Shown here: positions 1 through 4,674 of the stretch, in pieces
How positions within the stretch are numbered: position 1 is the stretch's first letter
How the letters are laid out: the number at the start of each line of letters is the position of its first letter
Assembly (NCBI GenBank): GCA_035541775.1
Contig: DATKMP010000294.1
Coordinates: forward strand, 1 to 5,016
Length of the DNA: 5,016 bases
Direction: 5' to 3'
DNA from: DATKMP01 sp035541775
GTDB lineage: Bacteria; Bacteroidota; Ignavibacteria; UBA10030
The notes under the pieces: model-generated
What the model was told of the DNA's origin: nothing
Seen by the model: only the letters and a program-made list of their open reading frames with translations
The model's database searches: none
Program-made: the position numbers and the translations under genes

Positions 1-282
1 TATTGTCTTATGCCCGGAAGCCATCCTGAGGAGATGGTCATCTATTTTTCGGGATCGAATATTTTATTCGGCAGTATTTTTTTAAACAATGCGCAGGCAA
101 CTTCTCCCGCGAAGATGACCAACGCCGATGCATCCGTCCGACTGCAAAGTCTTCATCGGTTAAAAGAAAAATATCCCCATCCGAAATTTGTTATACCGGG
201 GAATGGAATTTGGCAAGGGGTGACCATAGAAACGACAGAAAAATTATTGCAGCATGCCGTGAAGAAAACATCTGAAAACTAA
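1..282 (+). CDS. Metallo-beta-lactamase-fold protein, C-terminal part (5' end outside window)
   Basis: Ninety-three codons are visible and the reading frame is open to the left edge, so the start lies outside. The layout matches the C-terminal half of class B1/B2 metallo-beta-lactamases: a PG-x-H-type turn followed by a hydrophobic strand (MVIYF), then ILFG, a stretch ending in a helix (SLHRLKEKY), a VIPG strand-turn, and a final amphipathic helix (TTEKLLQHAV). In the classical enzymes three zinc ligands fall here: His of GHT, Cys of FGGC and His of PGH. At these places this protein has Ser (with a His one residue later, fragment residues 7-8), Ile (26) and Asn (68). It may therefore be a non-catalytic or differently metallated member of the fold. 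The ligands of the first half cannot be seen. The fold assignment is fairly safe; substrate and function are unknown. It is convergent with the methyltransferase gene and no terminator lies between them. Confidence 0.7.
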   Translation, partial: YCLMPGSHPEEMVIYFSGSNILFGSIFLNNAQATSPAKMTNADASVRLQSLHRLKEKYPHPKFVIPGNGIWQGVTIETTEKLLQHAVKKTSEN

Positions 283-819
283 TTACTGTGTTCTCCAGAC
301 TTTTGCCAGCTCGAACACGGCAATGCCGTACGCCACGGCCACATTGAGCGATTGTTTTGTGCCGAACATCGGAATTTCGATGGCTCCACTGCATTGTTCG
401 ATCACTTCTTTGGAAACGCCGGTAATTTCATTTCCCACCACCAAGCACATCGGAAATTGTTTCGGCGTTGTGTTATAATATGGAATGCTGTTGTCCGTCA
501 ATTCTAAACAGACAATATTAAACCCGCGCTGTTTGAGCTGTGCCATGGCCTCCATCGGATGTTTCACGTATTCCCATGGAACGCTCTTGGTTGCGCCCAG
601 CGCAGTTTTTTCGATTTCTTTTCGTGGCGGATGCGGCGTAAAACCGGCAAGGATAAGTTTTTCGATCATGGCACCATCCGATGTACGGAAGATCGAGCCG
701 ACGTTATATAAACTCCGGACATTATCGACGATGACCACCAGCGGCAACCGTTGCATGGTGTCGAGTCGATCGATCGGTATTCGGTGTTCTGAAATTTCTG
801 CATGCGATAATTTTTTCAT
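283..819 (-). CDS. SpoU/TrmH-family RNA 2'-O-methyltransferase
   Basis: The 178-residue protein has all three SPOUT motifs of the SpoU class. Motif 1 is NVGSIFRTSDG with N39, G41 and R45 (the likely catalytic Arg). Motif 2 is VVGNEITGVS with G129, N130, E131 and G134. Motif 3 is IPMFGTKQSLNVAVA with P150, S157, L158 and N159, forming the trefoil-knot S-adenosylmethionine site. Such enzymes methylate ribose 2'-OH groups in tRNA or rRNA in the cytoplasm. The protein has essentially only the catalytic domain, shorter than RlmB types that carry an N-terminal L30e-like substrate domain, so the target base cannot be assigned. The ATG at 819 gives MKKLSH, a usual beginning for this subgroup. The frame can be extended to a TTG at 855, but those 12 residues look non-coding. 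No clear Shine-Dalgarno precedes the ATG. The gene lies after the rpsU terminator, so it needs read-through or its own promoter in 820-873, where I see no convincing one. Confidence 0.9.
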   Translation of the reverse strand: MKKLSHAEISEHRIPIDRLDTMQRLPLVVIVDNVRSLYNVGSIFRTSDGAMIEKLILAGFTPHPPRKEIEKTALGATKSVPWEYVKHPMEAMAQLKQRGFNIVCLELTDNSIPYYNTTPKQFPMCLVVGNEITGVSKEVIEQCSGAIEIPMFGTKQSLNVAVAYGIAVFELAKVWRTQ

Positions 820-873
820 ACGATTCAACTTAAATGTAAATTTCCAAAAAGCCAAAACCGAAAATCAACAGGG

Positions 874-910
874 AAAAACAAAAAAGCCCTTACTCGGTGA
901 GCAAGGGCTT
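874..910 (-). terminator. Rho-independent terminator after rpsU
   Basis: Read on the - strand, AAGCCCTT (910-903) pairs with AAGGGCTT (891-884). After one mismatch the stem continues as CTC/GAG around a three-base ACC loop. It is followed by T6, G and T5 (885-874). Stem plus U-tract is a textbook intrinsic terminator, 29 bases past the rpsU stop. It closes the zinc-ribbon/rpsU transcript before the methyltransferase gene. Confidence 0.9.
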
Positions 911-939
911 GTACGGAAAAACAGAAAGGAGAGAGGTGA

Positions 940-1134
940 CTACATCTCTTCCATCATAGCACGTTGAGCGCGGCGAACTGCTTTTGCCTGCTGCATGCGT
1001 TTTTTCACGGAAGGCTTGGTAAAGAATGCACGCTTTTTTACTTCTTTCAGAATTCCTGAACGTTCGTATTTCTTTTTGAAACGCCGAAGCGCACGATCGA
1101 TCTGTTCATTCTCACCGAGAATAATGCCTACCAC
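940..1134 (-). CDS. rpsU: Small ribosomal subunit protein bS21
   Basis: The 64-residue basic protein carries the bS21 signature: NEQIDRALRRFKKK near residues 9-22, then SGILKEVKKRAFFTKPS and a Lys/Arg-rich tail. bS21 binds the 30S platform near the 3' end of 16S rRNA and helps mRNA engagement at initiation. The start is GTG at 1134 (MVGII), chosen because the very strong Shine-Dalgarno at 1138-1148 is correctly spaced for it and because homologues begin a few residues before the GEN-IDRAL segment. The gene follows the zinc-ribbon gene by 30 bases on the same strand and is closed by the terminator at 874-910. The length and acidic tail end (MMEEM) resemble bS21 of Bacteroidota relatives more than the 57-58-residue Bacillus form. 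Identification is secure. Confidence 0.96.
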   Translation of the reverse strand: MVGIILGENEQIDRALRRFKKKYERSGILKEVKKRAFFTKPSVKKRMQQAKAVRRAQRAMMEEM

Positions 1135-1137
1135 GAA

Positions 1138-1148
1138 ATCACCTCCTT
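1138..1148 (-). promoter_or_regulatory. Extended Shine-Dalgarno of rpsU
   Basis: On the - strand the bases read AAGGAGGTGAT, an 11-base complement of the common bacterial 16S 3' end (ATCACCTCCTT). Seven bases separate AGGAGG from the GTG start. This is the longest such match in the window and supports the GTG as the rpsU start. Confidence 0.85.
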
Positions 1149-1164
1149 CGATTGGTTTTAAAAA

Positions 1165-1584
1165 TTAATTGGGTGCAACAATATCTTCATTTGTGAATTG
1201 GACATTTTCCAACAACTTGCGTTCGCCAAGTTTTTCGAACGCCACAACGATGGATTGGTACCCATCGGATGTTTTATCTTTGCGGACAATTTTACCGACA
1301 TCATCCCATTCGGAATGATAAATAAAACCGCCGATCGTGTACACTTTTTCTTTGGAGTAAGAAACACATTGCTCACGGTCAATCGGGACATGCCCGGCTT
1401 TGCGTTCCAGCGCTTTGCTATCCAAGGCGAGGAGTGCGCTATGTTTGCATTTAGTGCAGCGATACCATGACTTGACGATATCGGTAACAGGTGCGTCGGC
1501 TTGTTGAACGCCGCCCACAACTTCCATCTTCGTATCTTTTCGGCAATAGGCGCAATAATGTGTGATGAATCTTGTTCGTGCCAT
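1165..1584 (-). CDS. Zinc-ribbon protein with UvrD/PcrA-tail-like C-terminal domain (hypothetical)
   Basis: This is a soluble 139-residue protein that I cannot name. The first half has two knuckles, CAYC (C11, C14) and CTKC (C43, C46), a plausible four-Cys zinc ribbon. An intervening loop (about residues 20-40) carries VVGGV and an aromatic WYR just before the second knuckle. A linker with many charged residues follows. Residues about 80-126 then read KVYTIGGFIYH-x-x-WDDVGKIV, later SIVVAFEKLGERKLL. This resembles the small barrel at the C terminus of UvrD/PcrA helicases (GDxVxHxxWGxGxVV ... FxxxGxKxLL), which binds RNA polymerase. A role in transcription or nucleic-acid binding is therefore an inference. 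The ATG at 1584 is chosen because it directly precedes the first Cys knuckle; the 32 residues available upstream in frame are hydrophobic and overlap the promoter region. The gene is 30 bases ahead of rpsU and probably cotranscribed with it. Confidence 0.75.
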   Translation of the reverse strand: MARTRFITHYCAYCRKDTKMEVVGGVQQADAPVTDIVKSWYRCTKCKHSALLALDSKALERKAGHVPIDREQCVSYSKEKVYTIGGFIYHSEWDDVGKIVRKDKTSDGYQSIVVAFEKLGERKLLENVQFTNEDIVAPN

Positions 1585-1600
1585 AATGATTCCGATACTT

Positions 1601-1618
1601 GTTACAAAATTTTGTGAC
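1601..1618. promoter_or_regulatory. 18-bp palindrome, operator-like
   Basis: GTTACAAAATTTTGTGAC is symmetric at 16 of 18 positions, with a perfect 12-bp core ACAAAATTTTGT. It covers the predicted transcription start of the leftward promoter and lies 17-34 bases before the zinc-ribbon ATG, where a repressor site would be expected. As RNA it could also fold, although an AAAATTTT centre makes a poor hairpin. Confidence 0.45.
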
Positions 1619-1638
1619 AGTAATAAAAATACTACTGT
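1617..1638. repeat. Inverted repeat ACAGTA...TACTGT
   Basis: ACAGTA (1617-1622) and TACTGT (1633-1638) are inverted copies ten bases apart. The symmetry extends imperfectly inward (TA/TA). It overlaps the first palindrome by two bases and spans the -10 and spacer of the leftward promoter candidate. It may be a second operator half or a leader hairpin. Confidence 0.4.
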
Positions 1639-1647
1639 GCTTATCAA
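1620..1647 (-). promoter_or_regulatory. Candidate promoter for the zinc-ribbon/rpsU unit
   Basis: On the - strand, TTGATA (1647-1642), a 16-base spacer and TATTAC (1625-1620) match the sigma-70 pattern at 5/6 and 4/6. The transcript would start near 1613, about 29 bases before the ATG. A second -35-like TTGACT lies at 1680-1675 but has only a poor -10 (TACTTT) at 17 bases. FCB sigma factors can prefer other motifs, so confidence is moderate. Confidence 0.4.
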
Positions 1648-1690
1648 TATTAAAGTACGGAAAATACTGCTGGAAGTCAATCAAACCTCT

Positions 1691-1718
1691 TTGCTTTTCA
1701 AGCATTTTTTCTTATACT
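1691..1718 (+). promoter_or_regulatory. Candidate promoter for the M23 peptidase-bactofilin-atp genes
   Basis: TATACT at 1713-1718 matches the sigma-70 -10 at 5/6. TTGCTT at 1691-1696, 16 bases upstream, is a weaker -35 (3/6). Transcription would begin near 1725, leaving about 27 bases before the chosen TTG start at 1752. This placement argues against any of the earlier in-frame start codons for the peptidase gene. Confidence 0.45.
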
Positions 1719-1751
1719 AATAAACCAAGCGAAAATGTTGCAGGCAATTTT

Positions 1752-2642
1752 TTGTCAGTAGAAAAACAGCATCATATATCGAAAGACGCGCGGTACACGG
1801 TTGTGATCAATCGTGAAGGCGATGCCGCCAATGCAAAAAGTTTTAAAGTTGCACCGTGGCAATTTTTTGTCGCTGGCAGTGCAAGTGTTCTTTGTCTTGT
1901 CATACTCGTTCTTCTTTTGTGGACCTATACACCGCTCGGCGAGTTGATCCCCATTCCCAATGCCGGACTTGAAAATAAATACGGCAAAGAGCTTGTAAGT
2001 TTGAATCAACGAATGACGCATGTCATGGGAGAGTTGGTGGAATTGCATGCTTACAATTTAAAGTTGCGCCAGGCAATGGGAGAAATTGTCAGTGTATCGG
2101 ATTCCGGTTCTGTTGTCACCGTGCCAAGAAGTGAAATGCCGGAAAAATTTTCTTCATCGAAGACACAGCGGCCGGTGAAAGAAACGCCAGCGGTCTCTCC
2201 AGTCGAGTGGCGTACCGCAGCCGCACCTGCAATGCAAGCGAGCAACACACGAGAAGTGCCGATCAATTTTCCAGCAATTATTCCGACGGAAGGATATGTG
2301 AGCCGCGGCTTTGAGCCGGAGAAAAATCATTTTGGATTGGATATTGCCGGTAAAACAGGGACATTGATCGTTGCCGCAGCCGATGGAAATGTGGTCTTCG
2401 CCGGTTGGACGAACGATGCCGGGTACGAAATTATCATTTCGCATTCGAATGGATTTATGACATTTTATAAACACAATGAATCGTTGCTGCGCGGCGCAAG
2501 TATGCACGTGCATCGAGGCGAACCGATTGCGACGCTGGGAAATTCCGGCTCGACAAGTTCCGGGCCGCATTTACATTTTGAAATTTGGAAAGATGGCATA
2601 CCTGTCGATCCGGCAGGATATATGATCAATCTTAATTTATGA
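1752..2642 (+). CDS. Membrane-anchored M23 (LytM-type) peptidoglycan endopeptidase
   Basis: From the TTG at 1752 the protein has 296 residues. Residues 1-36 are a short cytoplasmic tail ending in NREGDAANAKSFKV. Residues 37-57 form one transmembrane helix, and about 70-115 a coiled-coil-like heptad stretch (ELVSLNQRM, ELVELHAYN). A Ser/Pro/Ala-rich linker follows, then the M23 domain at about 175-290. The catalytic set is complete: H193 and D197 in HFGLD, H241 in YKH, and H273 and H275 in GPHLHFE. Such enzymes cut peptide cross-links in the periplasm. The bactofilin gene follows after 9 bases; M23-bactofilin pairs are a known arrangement (for example the LmdC-BacA type), in which the cytoplasmic tail can meet the polymer. 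The start is uncertain: TTG has AGG at 1742-1744, while an ATG at 1735 is in another frame and meets a stop after eight codons. Family call secure; N terminus not. Confidence 0.88.
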   Translation: MSVEKQHHISKDARYTVVINREGDAANAKSFKVAPWQFFVAGSASVLCLVILVLLLWTYTPLGELIPIPNAGLENKYGKELVSLNQRMTHVMGELVELHAYNLKLRQAMGEIVSVSDSGSVVTVPRSEMPEKFSSSKTQRPVKETPAVSPVEWRTAAAPAMQASNTREVPINFPAIIPTEGYVSRGFEPEKNHFGLDIAGKTGTLIVAAADGNVVFAGWTNDAGYEIIISHSNGFMTFYKHNESLLRGASMHVHRGEPIATLGNSGSTSSGPHLHFEIWKDGIPVDPAGYMINLNL

Positions 2643-2651
2643 GGATAGGCC

Positions 2652-3017
2652 GTGTCTGGAAAAAATGACCCGATTAAAGAAATGAATCTTCTTGCCGTTG
2701 GTACGGTTATTGAGGGAAAAATTCGAAGCCAGGGCAGTGTACGTATCGATGGAAAATTGATCGGCGATGTCACTGCCGGTGACGCGTTAGCCGTGGGATT
2801 GACCGGCGAAATTGAAGGCAATGTCACTGCAAAAAATGTCACCGTCGGCGGTAAAGTTCGCGGCACCATAAGCGCAGCAGAAAAATTGGTGTTTGAAGGA
2901 AAATCCGTTGTTCGCGGTGATGTTCGTGCAACGCGGTTAGTCGTCGATGAAGGCAGTATTTTTGACGGAAGAATATCTATGACGGAAAAAGCTCCGTTAT
3001 ATGAAGTAAAACATTAG
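2652..3017 (+). CDS. Bactofilin (polymer-forming cytoskeletal protein)
   Basis: The 121-residue protein is almost wholly a bactofilin (DUF583) domain, about residues 12-110. Short hydrophobic rungs turn at regularly placed glycines: G22, G34/G38, G52/G56, G66/G71, G83/G89 and G101/G106. Repeats such as GDV, GNV, GTI, GDV and GRI recur every 15-18 residues, which is the right-handed beta-helix pattern. The N-terminal tail (residues 1-13) and C-terminal tail are short, as usual. Bactofilins assemble without nucleotide into filaments, often on the inner membrane, and localise wall enzymes or shape factors. The start is GTG at 2652, supported by GAGGAT at 2641-2646, which overlaps the stop of the peptidase gene and suggests coupled translation. 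Pairing with the M23 enzyme suggests a shared role in cell shape or local wall remodelling. Confidence 0.93.
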   Translation: MSGKNDPIKEMNLLAVGTVIEGKIRSQGSVRIDGKLIGDVTAGDALAVGLTGEIEGNVTAKNVTVGGKVRGTISAAEKLVFEGKSVVRGDVRATRLVVDEGSIFDGRISMTEKAPLYEVKH

Positions 3018-3044
3018 TATATTATGTAGTAGTGGAGAACCAGT

Positions 3045-3320
3045 ATGACTATTGATTCTGGAACTCCTGAAAAAAAGGAGAAACCTGCGAACATCTTTCG
3101 CGATGTCGCTCCGTTTCTTTCACTCGGCTTTCAATTAGCGAGTGTTGTTGTTGTGTTCTTTTTCTTAGGACATTGGATTGATAATAAATTCAGTATCTCG
3201 CCGATTGGAAAATTGACGGGGCTTGTGTTAGGTATGGTGGGCGGCTTTCTTCAGTTTTTTCGGACGGTCGCAGCTTTAACAAATGATACAAAGTCGATAA
3301 AAGGCAGTGATCAGCATTAA
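3045..3320 (+). CDS. atpZ: AtpZ/AtpI-family small membrane protein of the ATP synthase operon
   Basis: The 91-residue protein has a charged N-terminal tail with Lys/Glu (PEKKEKP), a first membrane helix at about 24-42, the short motif LGHWIDNKF (G42, D46), and a second helix at about 54-74. Two helices joined by a G-x-x-x-D loop are the hallmark of the AtpZ group (ATPase_gene1 type). These proteins sit at the head of F-ATP synthase operons, are not part of the mature enzyme core, and have been linked to assembly or divalent-cation supply. GGAG at 3034-3037 sits seven bases before the ATG. Its 3' end overlaps the next gene by 14 bases, which suggests translational coupling. The symbol is by similarity of form and position only. 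Confidence 0.78.
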   Translation: MTIDSGTPEKKEKPANIFRDVAPFLSLGFQLASVVVVFFFLGHWIDNKFSISPIGKLTGLVLGMVGGFLQFFRTVAALTNDTKSIKGSDQH

Positions 3321-3699
3321 GTTCGATTGGACATTTCTGCGCATCGTGTTGTATTGCTTTATCGCAATAGCACTGTTGACCTTTTATCCAATCTCTGAAT
3401 TTGCTACGGCAAAAGTAACGCGAAGCATTATTGCCGGTGGCGCAATGAGTTTGTTGAATCTCTTGCTGGGTTATCTTTTCATTGAACTTTCCTTCGAGAA
3501 ATCTCACACAACATTTTTAAAACTTGTGTTAGGCGGTATGGTCGGCAGATTGTTCCTGATGTGGGGCATGTTGTTGATCTTGATACGTGTTTATCAATTT
3601 CATGCTGCCTCGCTCATGCTGACGTTGTTGTTTTTTTATGTTATTAATTTAGTCTTAGAAATTGGCTATCTTCAAAAACGAGTTTCGACGAAACGATAA
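3307..3699 (+). CDS. AtpI-like four-helix membrane protein (ATP synthase accessory)
   Basis: This is a very hydrophobic 130-residue protein with four predicted membrane helices at about 10-28, 39-60, 69-92 and 101-122. The end is basic (QKRVSTKR). A Gly-rich GGMVGR (76-81) opens the third helix. Size, helix number and location between atpZ and atpB fit ATP synthase subunit I (AtpI/AtpR-like). Such proteins help c-ring assembly in some bacteria, but their sequences are poorly conserved, so family membership rests mostly on context. The start is a GTG inside the last codons of atpZ. The AAAGG just ahead is only two bases away, so initiation probably relies on ribosomes finishing atpZ. It ends 8 bases before atpB. 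Confidence 0.65.
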   Translation: MISIKFDWTFLRIVLYCFIAIALLTFYPISEFATAKVTRSIIAGGAMSLLNLLLGYLFIELSFEKSHTTFLKLVLGGMVGRLFLMWGMLLILIRVYQFHAASLMLTLLFFYVINLVLEIGYLQKRVSTKR

Positions 3700-3707
3700 G
3701 TTAGAAT

Positions 3708-4613
3708 ATGATGGTTGAACATTCAGATACGTTACATCAAGTTGTGACCGCTGTCGCAGATACTGCGCATGCTGCGTCAGGGCATGAAGCCATGACGCCC
3801 GGAGAAATTTTTGGGCATCTCTTAAAGCATTTACAAAATTCCAATGAACTTGCCCTTCCCTTTGTCGGAAATGTTGAACTTCCGAAATTTCCGCCCATTC
3901 ACATCGGCGGTGTGGCGATCGATCTTTCCATCACTAAACACGTCGTCTTTTTATTGTTCTGCGGAATGCTGTTGACCGTGTCTGCAATTCTTGCTGCACG
4001 TGCGTATCGTAAATCGTTGGTGCCGCGCGGATTTGTGAATCTTTTAGAAACCGTTGTTTCGTTTGTTATCGATGACATTGCGTTGCCGAGTATGGGGAAG
4101 GCGGGCATGAAATATGTTCCGTACCTGCTGACGACTTTTTTCTACATTCTGTTGATGAACCTTATCGGGTTAGTGCCCTATGGTGCAACCGCGACCGGCA
4201 ATATTATGGTGACGGCGGGACTTGCCATCGTTGCATTTGTAATGATTCAATTCTCAGCAATTCGCGCGCAGGGCATGAAACATTATTTAGCGCACCTGAC
4301 GGGCGGTGTGCCATGGCCGCTCTGGCCCATTATGATCCCGATCGAATTTCTTAGTTTATTCACGAAACCGTTTGCACTATGCATCCGTTTGTTTGCCAAT
4401 ATGACGGGCGGGCATATCGTCGTTGTTTCTCTTATTGGACTCATCTTTGTGTTCCATTCGTACCTCATTGCACCAGCACCGCTCATTCTCGTTATTGGAA
4501 TTGACATGCTGGAATTACTGGTAGCGTTTATTCAGGCGTATGTTTTTACAACGCTGACGGCATTGTTTATGGGAATAGGAATACCGTCGGAAGAACACAG
4601 CGAAGGGCACTAA
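3708..4613 (+). CDS. atpB: F-type ATP synthase subunit a (F0)
   Basis: The 301-residue integral membrane protein forms the two proton half-channels beside the c-ring. The diagnostic segment ALCIRLFANMTGGH holds the essential arginine R227 (Arg210 in E. coli) and N231. The E. coli Glu219 position is H236, and the position of E. coli His245 is E269, the paired swap seen in many other lineages. Q276 in FIQAYVF is also conserved. An N-terminal extension of about 75 residues is His-rich (H5, H10, H21, H26, H37, H41), with FVGNVELPKFPPIHI before the first membrane helix at about 79-98. Further helices lie at about 136-158, 165-184, 206-232, 235-258 and 259-290. Two adjacent ATG codons (3708, 3711) could start it, and neither has a clear Shine-Dalgarno. 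Identification is secure. Confidence 0.96.
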   Translation: MMVEHSDTLHQVVTAVADTAHAASGHEAMTPGEIFGHLLKHLQNSNELALPFVGNVELPKFPPIHIGGVAIDLSITKHVVFLLFCGMLLTVSAILAARAYRKSLVPRGFVNLLETVVSFVIDDIALPSMGKAGMKYVPYLLTTFFYILLMNLIGLVPYGATATGNIMVTAGLAIVAFVMIQFSAIRAQGMKHYLAHLTGGVPWPLWPIMIPIEFLSLFTKPFALCIRLFANMTGGHIVVVSLIGLIFVFHSYLIAPAPLILVIGIDMLELLVAFIQAYVFTTLTALFMGIGIPSEEHSEGH

Positions 4614-4619
4614 TTTTTT

Positions 4620-4648
4620 TTGAAAACACTATGTACACTATATATAAA
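4620..4648 (+). promoter_or_regulatory. Candidate internal promoter ahead of atpE
   Basis: TTGAAA (4620-4625), a 17-base spacer and TATAAA (4643-4648) match the sigma-70 consensus at 5/6 and 5/6 with ideal spacing. The start would be near 4655, leaving about 20 bases that hold the atpE Shine-Dalgarno. The same gap has a T8 run (4614-4621) right after the atpB stop and a direct repeat ACACTAT (4626-4632, 4635-4641). Confidence 0.5.
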
Positions 4649-4661
4649 TCAAACCTATTAT

Positions 4662-4666
4662 GGAGG
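4662..4666 (+). promoter_or_regulatory. Shine-Dalgarno GGAGG of atpE
   Basis: GGAGG lies eight bases before the ATG at 4675 and decides the start. The in-frame ATG at 4660 overlaps this element and would add five residues (MEENK) with no ribosome site of its own, so it is rejected. Confidence 0.85.
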
Positions 4667-4674
4667 AAAATAAA

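Noticed and set aside
485..967. 160-codon open frame on the + strand
   Set aside because: It lies antisense to the methyltransferase gene, the terminator and the end of rpsU. It has no recognisable motif, and the opposite strand has clear protein families.
1585..1680. N-terminal extension of the zinc-ribbon protein resembling a signal peptide
   Set aside because: The hydrophobic residues come from translating the AT-rich intergenic region. The ATG at 1584 sits just before the conserved Cys knuckle, and no secretion is expected for this protein.
1692..1710. Small hairpin TGCTT-TTC-AAGCA followed by T6, terminator-like on the + strand
   Set aside because: The stem is only five base pairs, and no + strand gene upstream needs terminating. 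It overlaps the -35 of the better-supported promoter.
1599..1751. N-terminal extension of the M23 peptidase up to a TTG at 1599
   Set aside because: It would run through the divergent promoter region, both palindromes and the predicted -10 at 1713-1718, and the added residues look like random translation.
2154..2869. Two long open frames on the - strand (2154-2570 and 2465-2869)
   Set aside because: They are shadows of the M23 and bactofilin genes, with low-complexity Pro/Thr/Arg composition and no motif.
3018..3044. TATATTAT box between the bactofilin gene and atpZ as a promoter
   Set aside because: No -35-like element lies 16-18 bases upstream, and the gap is only 27 bases, consistent with read-through inside an operon.
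4660..4674. ATG at 4660 as the start of atpE
   Set aside because: This ATG is fused to the GGAGG that serves the ATG at 4675. The five extra residues are not typical of subunit c.
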